From Rhodocyclaceae bacterium (GTDB taxonomy: Bacteria > Pseudomonadota > Gammaproteobacteria > Burkholderiales > Rhodocyclaceae): a stretch of 64,000 nucleotides of DNA. The stretch is taken from contig JAEUNJ010000069.1 of NCBI GenBank assembly GCA_016791145.1, positions 27,022 to 91,021 on the forward strand, written 5' to 3'. Below the pieces are notes generated by a model. The model saw nothing but the letters and a program-made list of their open reading frames with translations. It had not been told where the DNA came from and did not search any database. Both the position numbers and the translations under genes were made by a program. Shown piece after piece: positions 47,222 to 54,463 of the stretch; within the stretch, counting starts at the first letter, position 1, and each line of letters begins with the position of its first letter.

Positions 47222-47380
47222 ATTCCGAACCGCTGTCATCGCGCCGGGGACGGCGCGCCCGCAGGGGGTCGCGCCGTTCGGTACCGCGGGAGCCCGATGG
47301 GGCCCGGCGGGTCCGGGGCCATGCCTTCCCGCGGCGGCGGGACCTTGACCGCCGGCCCGCTTGCCGCCACAGTGTCGGCC

Positions 47381-47806
47381 ATGGACATCCACGCCTTCAT
47401 GGCCACCTACAAGCGGGCCTGGGAAACCAGCGACGAGCACCTGCTGGCCGGCCTCTTCGCCCCCGACGGCGTCTATCACAACACCCCCTTCGCCGAGCAG
47501 GTGGGCCATGAGGCCATCAAGGCCTACTGGCAGCGCACCAAGCTCCAGTCCGACATCCGGCTCGCCTACGAGGTGCTCCACGCCCATCCGGGCGGCGGCG
47601 TGGCCCATTGGCACACGACCTACCAGGTGACGTCCGAAGAACTGTTCCGCATCTGGGCCGCCTCCACCGGCACCAACCTGCTGGCCCGCCGGGAGGGGGA
47701 TCCGTTGCCCCGCCTGGCCCTGGACGGCGTCGCCGTCGTGGACCTGGGCCCCGACGGTCTCTGCCGCCATTTCCGCATCTGGTGGCACAGCCGGGTTGCC
47801 GGCTGA
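47381..47806 (+). CDS. NTF2/SnoaL-like small protein
   Basis: A 141-residue protein of the NTF2-like cone fold: FMATYKRAWETSDEHLLAGLFAPDGVYHNTPF at the start, then VGHEAIKAYWQRT, and the sheet strands VAHWHTTYQV and CRHFRIWWHSRVAG. SnoaL-like proteins are cyclases, isomerases or simply ligand-binding folds; no catalytic set is recognised. It lies 294 bases after nagX and 109 bases before a signalling operon, so it may be alone. The ATG at 47381 starts the conserved fold; no strong ribosome site is visible. Confidence 0.75.
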   Translation: MDIHAFMATYKRAWETSDEHLLAGLFAPDGVYHNTPFAEQVGHEAIKAYWQRTKLQSDIRLAYEVLHAHPGGGVAHWHTTYQVTSEELFRIWAASTGTNLLARREGDPLPRLALDGVAVVDLGPDGLCRHFRIWWHSRVAG

Positions 47807-47868
47807 TCCCCGCAAGGCTTTCCTAACCCGTTGATTTCACGCGCCCCTTGCTGGGCGAAAAAAAGTGC

Positions 47869-47896
47869 TTGCACAAAATGAAAAAAGTGATATCTT
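47869..47896 (+). promoter_or_regulatory. Probable promoter of the HTH-REC signalling operon
   Basis: TTGCAC (47869-47874), 16 bases, TATCTT (47891-47896), set in a markedly AT-rich stretch that contrasts with the rest of the window. It lies 20 bases before the ATG at 47916, giving a very short leader with AAGGAA. Confidence 0.55.
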
Positions 47897-47915
47897 TGCA
47901 AAAAAAGGAAATGCC

Positions 47916-48518
47916 ATGACCGCGACCCTCGATACCGCCGACACCTGTTCCACCCGTGAAGCCGCCGAGATGCTGGGCATCAGCGTGCGCACCGCCCAAC
48001 TGTGGGTGGAGGACGGGCGCCTGCGCGCCTGGAAGACGCCCGGCGGGCACCGCCGCATCCTGCGCCGCTCGGTGGAGGAGATGCTGCAGGGCCGCCGCCG
48101 GGAAGTCAGCGAGTACGGCGAATTCGACATCCTGGTCGTCGAGGACGAGCGGGTGCAGCGCTTCCTGCTCGAGAAGAAGCTGGCCGAGGTGGCGCCGGAC
48201 ATCGGCATCCGCAGCGCGGCCAACGGCTACGAGGGGCTGATCCGCATCGGCGAGCGGCAACCCAACCTGCTGGTCACCGACCTGATGATGCCCGGCATCG
48301 ACGGCTTCCGGATGCTGGACACCCTGGCCTCCTCGCCCCTGGCCGTCCCCATGCACATCGTCGTCACCACGGCCCTCACCCAGGAGGAGATCCGCGAGCG
48401 CGGCGGCCTGCCGGCCGGCGTCGCCGTGTTCCACAAGCCCCTCCAGTTCCAGCCCCTGACCGCCCTGGTCCGGGCGTACCACGACGTCTGGGCCATGCGC
48501 AAGGGAGCCCGGTCATGA
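47916..48518 (+). CDS. HTH (MerR/excisionase-like) plus receiver-domain protein
   Basis: A 200-residue protein with an N-terminal winged-helix DNA-binding domain (TREAAEMLGISVRTAQLWVEDGRL, then TPGGHRRI, residues about 11-60). A receiver domain from about residue 68 (FDILVVEDERVQRFLLEKKL) follows, with its acceptor Asp in NLLVTDLMMPGIDG and the conserved lysine in VFHKPLQ. The order is reversed from usual response regulators, which have REC first. It begins a six-gene plus-strand operon and is the only likely DNA-binding output there. The stop overlaps the next start (ATGA). Confidence 0.88.
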   Translation: MTATLDTADTCSTREAAEMLGISVRTAQLWVEDGRLRAWKTPGGHRRILRRSVEEMLQGRRREVSEYGEFDILVVEDERVQRFLLEKKLAEVAPDIGIRSAANGYEGLIRIGERQPNLLVTDLMMPGIDGFRMLDTLASSPLAVPMHIVVTTALTQEEIRERGGLPAGVAVFHKPLQFQPLTALVRAYHDVWAMRKGARS

Positions 48519-49669
48519 ACCCGCAGATGCGCGCCTTCTTCAACACCCTCAAGGACGGCGTCGCCGTCGTGGACGGGCAGGGCCTGGTCCAGTTCGCCAA
48601 CGCCGCCGGCGGGCGCTTCGCCAGCCTGGCGGTGGGCGAGCCCTTCCCCGAGTCCCGCGTCCTGAACGGCCTTGCCGACCTGGTCGCCGGCCGCGCCCGG
48701 GCCCCCCTCCTGATCAACCTGGCCGACGGCGTCGCCGGCACCCGCAGCGCCGTGCTCTCCCCGCTGCCCATCCCGGGCCACTACGCCCTGACCCTCAACG
48801 CCGGCGGCGAAGGCGAGGCCTTCGAGACCGCGATCCGCAACCTGTTCGACTTCATCGACAGCGAAGTGGGCGCTCCCATCGACCGCTTCGCCCGCGGCCT
48901 CGAGGAGAGTTTCGAGGAGGATTCGGTGCCCGATTCCCTGGCGGCCCTCTTCGAGGACGCCAAGGCTGCCGCGGTCCTGCTCAAGCGAACCAAGATGCTG
49001 GCCGAACTCTTCCGCACGACCACGCTGATCGACCGGGAGCGGCTGCCCCTGGCCGAGATGGTGCGCGACGTCCTCGACGCGGAAGGCAAGCTGATCGGCG
49101 ACCGGGATATCCAGGTCCATCTGGACGGCCTCGACGAGGAACTTCCCCCCGTCTATGGCAGCCGCGCCTGGCTGACCCGGGCCCTGCGGGAGATCGTCGA
49201 CAACGCCCTGCGCCAGGCCCCGCCCAAGTCCTTCGTGGGTCTGGCGCTGCAATGCACCGGCGCCCACGTCATCGTGAAGGTCAGCAACCACGGCCACTTC
49301 CGGCCCGCCGCCCTGGCCAGCCTGCCGGTCTTCGTCCCCTTTCACCGCATCGCCCAGTACGTGAAGGAAAGGAAGATGCCCCGGAAAGCCCTGACCGGGC
49401 GGCCCGCCGAGACCCCCGCCGGCGGACCCGGCCTCGGCCTCGCCCTCTGCCAGCGCATCGTCGCCCTCCACGGCGGCCGCCTGCAACTGCCCGAGGAGGA
49501 TACCGACGGCCTCGTCGAGGTCCGCCTCGAACTGGCCACCGGCGCCCCCGCCGTCGACGACGAAGCGCTGAACATCGAACAGGCCAAGCGCTACGCCCAG
49601 GACATGGCCGCCCTCATGCACCGCATGCGCGCCGCCCGCGGCGCCGCCCAGCGCGCCACCGGCGCCTGA
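48515..49669 (+). CDS. PAS/HATPase protein with a degenerate kinase H-box
   Basis: A 384-residue cytoplasmic protein. A PAS-like fold opens it (KDGVAVVDGQGLVQFANAAG, about 12-95). A helical pair where HisKA would lie follows (FDFIDSEVGAPIDRF): the H-box histidine is Ser, and no other histidine fits. The ATPase domain keeps an N-box-like REIVDNALRQ and a G-box GPGLGLALCQRIVALHGG. The C-terminus is an extra coiled helix (EQAKRYAQDMAALMHRMRAARG). It probably lacks autophosphorylation and may act as a phosphatase, a scaffold or an inhibitor for the receivers beside it (inference). Confidence 0.8.
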   Translation: MNPQMRAFFNTLKDGVAVVDGQGLVQFANAAGGRFASLAVGEPFPESRVLNGLADLVAGRARAPLLINLADGVAGTRSAVLSPLPIPGHYALTLNAGGEGEAFETAIRNLFDFIDSEVGAPIDRFARGLEESFEEDSVPDSLAALFEDAKAAAVLLKRTKMLAELFRTTTLIDRERLPLAEMVRDVLDAEGKLIGDRDIQVHLDGLDEELPPVYGSRAWLTRALREIVDNALRQAPPKSFVGLALQCTGAHVIVKVSNHGHFRPAALASLPVFVPFHRIAQYVKERKMPRKALTGRPAETPAGGPGLGLALCQRIVALHGGRLQLPEEDTDGLVEVRLELATGAPAVDDEALNIEQAKRYAQDMAALMHRMRAARGAAQRATGA

Positions 49670-49686
49670 ACACACCGGAGAACCCC

Positions 49687-50076
49687 ATGCGCAACCGCAT
49701 CCTCATCGTCGAAGACCAACCCGACATCCGCAAGCTGATCTGGATGACCCTGGAGTTCGGCGACTACGAACTGCACGAAGCCGAGAACGGCGACGACGGC
49801 TGGCGCAAGGCCCAGGCCTTCCGGCCCCACGTGATGCTGCTCGACGTCATGATGCCCGGCAGCATGGACGGCCTCCAGGTCTGCGCCAAGATCAAGAGCG
49901 ATCCGGCCCTGCGCGACATCCGCATCATCATGCTCACCGCCCGCGGCCAGAAGACGGACATCGAGGCCGGCATGGCCGCCGGCGCCGATGCCTACCTGAT
50001 CAAGCCCTTCAGCCCCCTCGAGCTGATGGACCGGGTCGAGCAGTTCCTTTCCGCCCCGGACCGCCGGGCCGCCTGA
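49687..50076 (+). CDS. Single-domain response regulator (REC) 1
   Basis: A 129-residue CheY-like receiver. It has ILIVEDQPDIRKL (acidic pair), the acceptor Asp in VMLLDVMMPGSMDG, the switch Thr in IIMLTARGQ and the conserved Lys in LIKPFSPLEL. There is no output domain, so it must act by protein contact or phosphotransfer. It lies 17 bases after the pseudokinase-like gene and 10 bases before a second receiver. Confidence 0.93.
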   Translation: MRNRILIVEDQPDIRKLIWMTLEFGDYELHEAENGDDGWRKAQAFRPHVMLLDVMMPGSMDGLQVCAKIKSDPALRDIRIIMLTARGQKTDIEAGMAAGADAYLIKPFSPLELMDRVEQFLSAPDRRAA

Positions 50077-50086
50077 GGAGGACGCC

Positions 50087-50482
50087 ATGGCCCGCAAGCT
50101 CGTGGTCGTCGACGACCAGACCGAAGCCCGCCAGCTGATCACCCTCGTCCTCTCCACGGAGGACCACGTGATCCACGAGGTCGGCAGCGGCGAGAATGCC
50201 ATCGACATGGTCCGGGCGCTGGAGCCCGACACCGTGATCCTCGACGTCGTCATGCCCGGGCCGGTGAATGGCCTGGACATCTGCCGCGCCATCAAGAGCG
50301 ACCCGGTGCTCAGGCGCACCGGGGTCATCCTGGTCACCGCCCGGGGCGAGCCCCAGGACCTGCAGGCGGGCTGGGCCGCCGGCGCCGACGCCTACATCGT
50401 CAAGCCCTTCGGCTTCGACCACCTGGTCAGCACCGTGGAGCGGGTGGGCGCCGAAGGCGCCGGCCCGGCCGCGTCCCGCTAG
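50087..50482 (+). CDS. Single-domain response regulator (REC) 2
   Basis: A 131-residue CheY-like receiver: LVVVDDQTEARQLI, acceptor Asp in VILDVVMPGPVNG, Thr in VILVTARGEP, Lys in IVKPFGFDHL. It is similar in layout to the gene before it, including the same inserted residue after the MPG motif, so the pair probably arose by duplication. It lies 20 bases before the large sensor kinase gene, its likely phosphate donor. Confidence 0.93.
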   Translation: MARKLVVVDDQTEARQLITLVLSTEDHVIHEVGSGENAIDMVRALEPDTVILDVVMPGPVNGLDICRAIKSDPVLRRTGVILVTARGEPQDLQAGWAAGADAYIVKPFGFDHLVSTVERVGAEGAGPAASR

Positions 50483-50502
50483 CGCGGACTCCGGGAGCGC
50501 TC

Positions 50503-53445
50503 ATGGCAACGATCACCGCCCGCCGCCTCTTCCTGGCCCGCCCCCTGAGCCAGCTCCGCCGCATGTCCCCCTGGTGGCTCGCCGCCATCGTGGCCGTCAG
50601 CGGCCTCGTCACCACCCTGGCCGCCTGGCAGGTCAGCGCGGGCAGCGGCGAGGCCGCCGCCCGGGCCCGGTTCGACGGCGTCGCCGACCAGATCACCCTG
50701 GCCATCCAGCGGCGCATGATCAGCCACGAGCAGATCCTGCGCGGTGGCGGCGCCCTGTTCAACCTCAACAACGACCTGAACCGCGTCCAGTGGCGCACCT
50801 ACGTGGCCGGCCTCCGGCTCGAGGAGACCTATCCGGGCATCCTGGGCGTCGGGTTCACCCGGCGGCTTCCCGCGGCGGACCTGGCCCAGCATGTGGCCCG
50901 GGTCCGCGCCGAGGGCTTCCCCGAATACACCGTCCATCCGCAGCAGCCGCGCGACGAATACCACAGCATCATCTACCTGGAGCCCTTCTGGGGCCGCAAC
51001 CTGCGCGCCTTCGGCTACGACATGATGACCGAGCCCACCCGCCGCGCGGCCCTGGAGCGGGCCCGGGACAATGGCGAACCCGCCATGACGCGGCGCGTGG
51101 TCCTGGTCCAGGAAGGCAAGCAGGACGTGCAGCCCGGATTCCTCCTCTACTTCCCCGTGTACAGGGCCGGCATGCCCCGCGGCTCGGTGGAGGAGCGGCG
51201 GCTCGGCCTGCTCGGTTTCGTCTACAGCCCCTTCCGGGCCCGGGACCTGATGACCGGCATCCTCGCCGGGTTCAACAACGACATCGCCGTGGAGGTCTTC
51301 GACGGCGACGCCGGGGGTGGCGACAACCTCATGTTCGCCAGCGCCGCCGTCAGCGCCGACGCCCCGCCCCGCTTCAACGCCTCCCGCAGGCTGGAGTTCG
51401 GCGGCATCCACTGGACCGTCCGTTATTCCAGCCTGCCGGCCTTCGAGGCGGCGCAGCCGGACCCGTCCCGCTTCGTCCTGTTCGCCGGACTGGTCCTGAC
51501 CGGATTCCTGGCCGTGCTGGTGATGAGCCTCGCCAACACCCGCAACCGGGCCTTCGCCATGGCGCGGGACATGACCTCCCAGCTCTCCGAGAGCGAGACG
51601 CGGCTGCGTTCCGTGCTCGCCTCCGCGGCCGAGGGCATCCTGACCGTCAGCGCGGCCGGCCGGGTGCACACCGCCAACCCGGCCGCCGAGCGGATCTTCG
51701 GCCTGGAGGGGCGCGACATGGACGGCAAGGCCCTGGACGACCTGATCGTGGACCACGACGTGCCCCGCCTGTGCCGGATCATCGAGGAACAGGGCATCGG
51801 CGTGAACGCCGTGGCCCGCTTCGAGGCCCAGGGACGCCGGGCCACCGGCGAGAACTTCCCGCTGGCCGTCTCGCTGAGCCGGACCGTGGACGACGGCATC
51901 GCCCGCTTCACGCTGATGGTCCGCGACGTCACCGAGGCCAAGCTCACCGAATCCATCCTGCAGCTGCGCGAGCGCGCCATCGAGTCCTCCTCCAACGGCA
52001 TCGTCATCGCCGACATGCGCCTGCCGGGCAACCCCGTCATCTACGTGAACCCCGGCTTCCAGCGCATCACCGGCTACAGCGCCGACGAGATCATCGGCCG
52101 CAACTGCAAGCTCCTGCAGGGCGGCGACGCCGAGCAGCCCGGGGTGAAGGAACTCGCCCTCGCCATCGCCGGGCGGCGCCCGGCCTCCGTCCTGCTGCGC
52201 AACTACCGGAAGGACGGCAGCCTGTTCTGGAACGAGCTCTCCGTCGCCCCGGTGTTCGACGAGGCCGGCATCTGCACCCATTACGTCGGCATCCAGAACG
52301 ACATCACCCAGCGGGTCCAGGCGGAGGACGACCTGCAGGTGCGCAAGGAGCGCCTGGACGCCATCTTCTCCCTGAGCCCGGACGGCTTCGTCGGCTTCGG
52401 TGCCGACGACACCCTCACCGACGTGAATCCCGCCTTCCTGCGCATGACCGGGTTCCGCCAGGAAGAGCTGGTCGGCATCACCGAGGAGGAGTTCGACCGG
52501 CGCATGCAGGGCCTCTGCGATCCCGCGCTGCCCTATCCCCCGGTCCGTGCCCGCATCGAGGACGACGGCGAGGGCGTGCCCCCCATCGACGGCGACCGCC
52601 GTTCCGCGCCCCGCCATACGCTGACCCTGCTGAAGCCCGAGAAGCGCATCCTCCAGCGTTCCGTGCGCCGCGGCGCCGAGGGCAGCCTGGAGAAGGTCGT
52701 CTATTTCCGCGACGTGACCCGCGAGACGGAGGTGGACCGCCTGAAGAGCGAATTCCTCTCCACCGCCGCCCACGAACTGCGCACCCCCATGGCCAGCATC
52801 TTCGGATTCTCGGAACTGCTGCTGCGCAGGAAGTACGACGAGACCAAGACCCGGGAACTGGTCGGCACCATCAACCGCCAGGCCTCGATCCTGATCAACC
52901 TGATCAACGAGCTGCTCGACCTGGCGCGCATCGAGGCCCGGGCCGGCAAGGACTTCAAGGCGCGCCGCCAGGACCCGCGCGCCCTGATCGAGAACACCGT
53001 GGCCAACCTGATGGTGCAGAACGACCCGCGGCGGGTCCTGGTCACCCTCGGCGCCGACATCCCCGCCGTCGACTTCGACACCGAGAAGCTGGGCCTGTGC
53101 CTGACCAACGTCCTGTCCAACGCCTACAAGTATTCCCCCGACGGGGGCAGCATCGAACTCTCCACCGTCACCTCGGCGCCCGGCCAGCGCAAGGCGCTCG
53201 GCATCCGGGTCCGCGACCATGGGATCGGCATGACCGGGGAGCAGGTGGCCCGGGTCTTCGAGCGCTTCTACCGGGCCGACCCGTCCGGCAACATCCCGGG
53301 CACCGGCCTCGGCATGAGCCTCGTCAAGGAGATCATGGAACTGCACGGCGGCGACGTGGACGTGGAGAGCGTCAGGGGCATGGGCACCACCGTCACCCTG
53401 TGGCTGCCCCTGCCCGAAGACCGGCCCATGCCCCTGGCCGCCTGA
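50503..53445 (+). CDS. CHASE-PAS-LOV-like PAS-PAS sensor histidine kinase
   Basis: A 980-residue inner-membrane kinase. Helix 1 (about 25-45) is followed by a CHASE domain (LRLEETYPGILGVGFTRR, YHSIIYLEPFWGRNLRAFGYD) and helix 2 (about 325-345). A first PAS follows (SVLASAAEGILTVSAAGRV). A second has LOV features: NPVIYVNPGFQRITGYS, GRNCKLLQG with Cys535, and NYRKDGSLFWNEL. A third PAS is at ERLDAIFSLSPDGFVGF. HisKA has His757 in AAHELRTPMASI. The ATPase domain has N-box LTNVLSNAYKYSP and GTGLGMSLVKEIM. It probably phosphorylates the small receivers encoded just upstream. Blue-light sensing is possible but needs testing, since the canonical NCRFLQ is NCKLLQ here. Confidence 0.9.
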   Translation: MATITARRLFLARPLSQLRRMSPWWLAAIVAVSGLVTTLAAWQVSAGSGEAAARARFDGVADQITLAIQRRMISHEQILRGGGALFNLNNDLNRVQWRTYVAGLRLEETYPGILGVGFTRRLPAADLAQHVARVRAEGFPEYTVHPQQPRDEYHSIIYLEPFWGRNLRAFGYDMMTEPTRRAALERARDNGEPAMTRRVVLVQEGKQDVQPGFLLYFPVYRAGMPRGSVEERRLGLLGFVYSPFRARDLMTGILAGFNNDIAVEVFDGDAGGGDNLMFASAAVSADAPPRFNASRRLEFGGIHWTVRYSSLPAFEAAQPDPSRFVLFAGLVLTGFLAVLVMSLANTRNRAFAMARDMTSQLSESETRLRSVLASAAEGILTVSAAGRVHTANPAAERIFGLEGRDMDGKALDDLIVDHDVPRLCRIIEEQGIGVNAVARFEAQGRRATGENFPLAVSLSRTVDDGIARFTLMVRDVTEAKLTESILQLRERAIESSSNGIVIADMRLPGNPVIYVNPGFQRITGYSADEIIGRNCKLLQGGDAEQPGVKELALAIAGRRPASVLLRNYRKDGSLFWNELSVAPVFDEAGICTHYVGIQNDITQRVQAEDDLQVRKERLDAIFSLSPDGFVGFGADDTLTDVNPAFLRMTGFRQEELVGITEEEFDRRMQGLCDPALPYPPVRARIEDDGEGVPPIDGDRRSAPRHTLTLLKPEKRILQRSVRRGAEGSLEKVVYFRDVTRETEVDRLKSEFLSTAAHELRTPMASIFGFSELLLRRKYDETKTRELVGTINRQASILINLINELLDLARIEARAGKDFKARRQDPRALIENTVANLMVQNDPRRVLVTLGADIPAVDFDTEKLGLCLTNVLSNAYKYSPDGGSIELSTVTSAPGQRKALGIRVRDHGIGMTGEQVARVFERFYRADPSGNIPGTGLGMSLVKEIMELHGGDVDVESVRGMGTTVTLWLPLPEDRPMPLAA

Positions 53446-53458
53446 ACGGAGAAACGCC

Positions 53459-54286
53459 ATGAACGCCGAACAGACCATCACCCTGCCCGACGCCGCCCCG
53501 GCCCCCCCGGAAACCGCGCATCCTCCCAGCGTCGCCGAACTGCGCCGCGAGAACCATGCCGCCTACCAGCAGATGTACCGGACCATGGAGGATCTCCAGT
53601 CCCTCGTCGGGCACTATCGCACCGCCGTGGCCGACCTCACCCGGTCCCAGCACGAATCCCTCGTCCGCCTGGCCCACGCCGCCGAGTTCAAGGACGGCGA
53701 CACGGGCGCCCACATGATCCGGATCGGCCACCTGGCCGCCATCGTGGGGGCCCGGGCCGGCCTGGACAAGGCCACCTGCGACCTGCTCCGCCGGGCCGCG
53801 CCCATGCACGACCTGGGCAAGATCGGCATTCCCGACGCCATCCTGAACAAGGCCGGCCCGCTGACCCCGGAGGAGTGGGTCGAGATGCGCCGCCACCCGG
53901 AGATCGGCGCCCGCCTGATCGGCGACTCCAAGGCCCTGCTCTTCCGCATGGCGGCGGAGATCGCCCTCTGCCACCACGAGCGCTGGGACGGCGCCGGCTA
54001 TCCCCGGGGCCTCGCCGGCACCCAGATCCCCAAGGTCGCCCGCATCGTCGCCGCCGTCGATGCGATTGATGCCATGTGCATGGATCGCCGCTACCGCCGG
54101 GCCATGTCCGCCGACGTGGTGCGGGACTACCTGGTGGACAACGCCGGCAACCGGTTCGACCCGGCCGTGGTGATCGCCTGCCTGGAAACCTGGGACGAAC
54201 TGATGGCCGAGCGCGATCGCATCGACCGCCAGCACGCCGGGAGCCCCCAGCTTTACCTGCGCGTCGAGGACTTCGATCCCCGCTGA
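53459..54286 (+). CDS. HD-GYP domain c-di-GMP phosphodiesterase
   Basis: A 275-residue cytoplasmic protein. The N-terminal 60 residues are a disordered and coiled segment. The HD-GYP domain has HAAEFKDGDTGAHMIRIGHL, the HD pair in APMHDLGKIGIPD, HHERWDGAGYPRGLAG (GYP motif) and ARIVAAVDAIDAMCMDRRYR. All metal ligands expected for hydrolysis of c-di-GMP to GMP appear present. It lies 13 bases after the kinase gene and is the last gene of the operon. It has no receiver of its own and may be controlled by contact with the single receivers. Confidence 0.92.
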   Translation: MNAEQTITLPDAAPAPPETAHPPSVAELRRENHAAYQQMYRTMEDLQSLVGHYRTAVADLTRSQHESLVRLAHAAEFKDGDTGAHMIRIGHLAAIVGARAGLDKATCDLLRRAAPMHDLGKIGIPDAILNKAGPLTPEEWVEMRRHPEIGARLIGDSKALLFRMAAEIALCHHERWDGAGYPRGLAGTQIPKVARIVAAVDAIDAMCMDRRYRRAMSADVVRDYLVDNAGNRFDPAVVIACLETWDELMAERDRIDRQHAGSPQLYLRVEDFDPR

Positions 54287-54370
54287 GCCCCGGCCGGAGC
54301 CATCGCCCCGCGCGCCGGGGGGGGTTCCGGGGGCGTCGCCCGCGGGGTCGTGCCGGGTCCGCGTTGCGTC

Positions 54371-54428
54371 AGGGCGGCGTGCTCGCCGCGATCGGCGCCC
54401 CGGCCGCCGCGATGCAGCCTGGATCGCC
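54371..54428 (+). repeat. REP-like pair, copy 2
   Basis: GCGGCG-TGCT-CGCCGC followed by GAT (54374-54392) has the same stem as the copy at 62895. A second arm, 54404-54428, is almost identical (24 of 25 bases) to 62815-62839. The pair lies in the 177-base gap between two convergent genes, a common REP position. Confidence 0.55.
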
Positions 54429-54463
54429 TGCATCCGGCCCGGGAACCCGGGAAGGTTGCCGCC

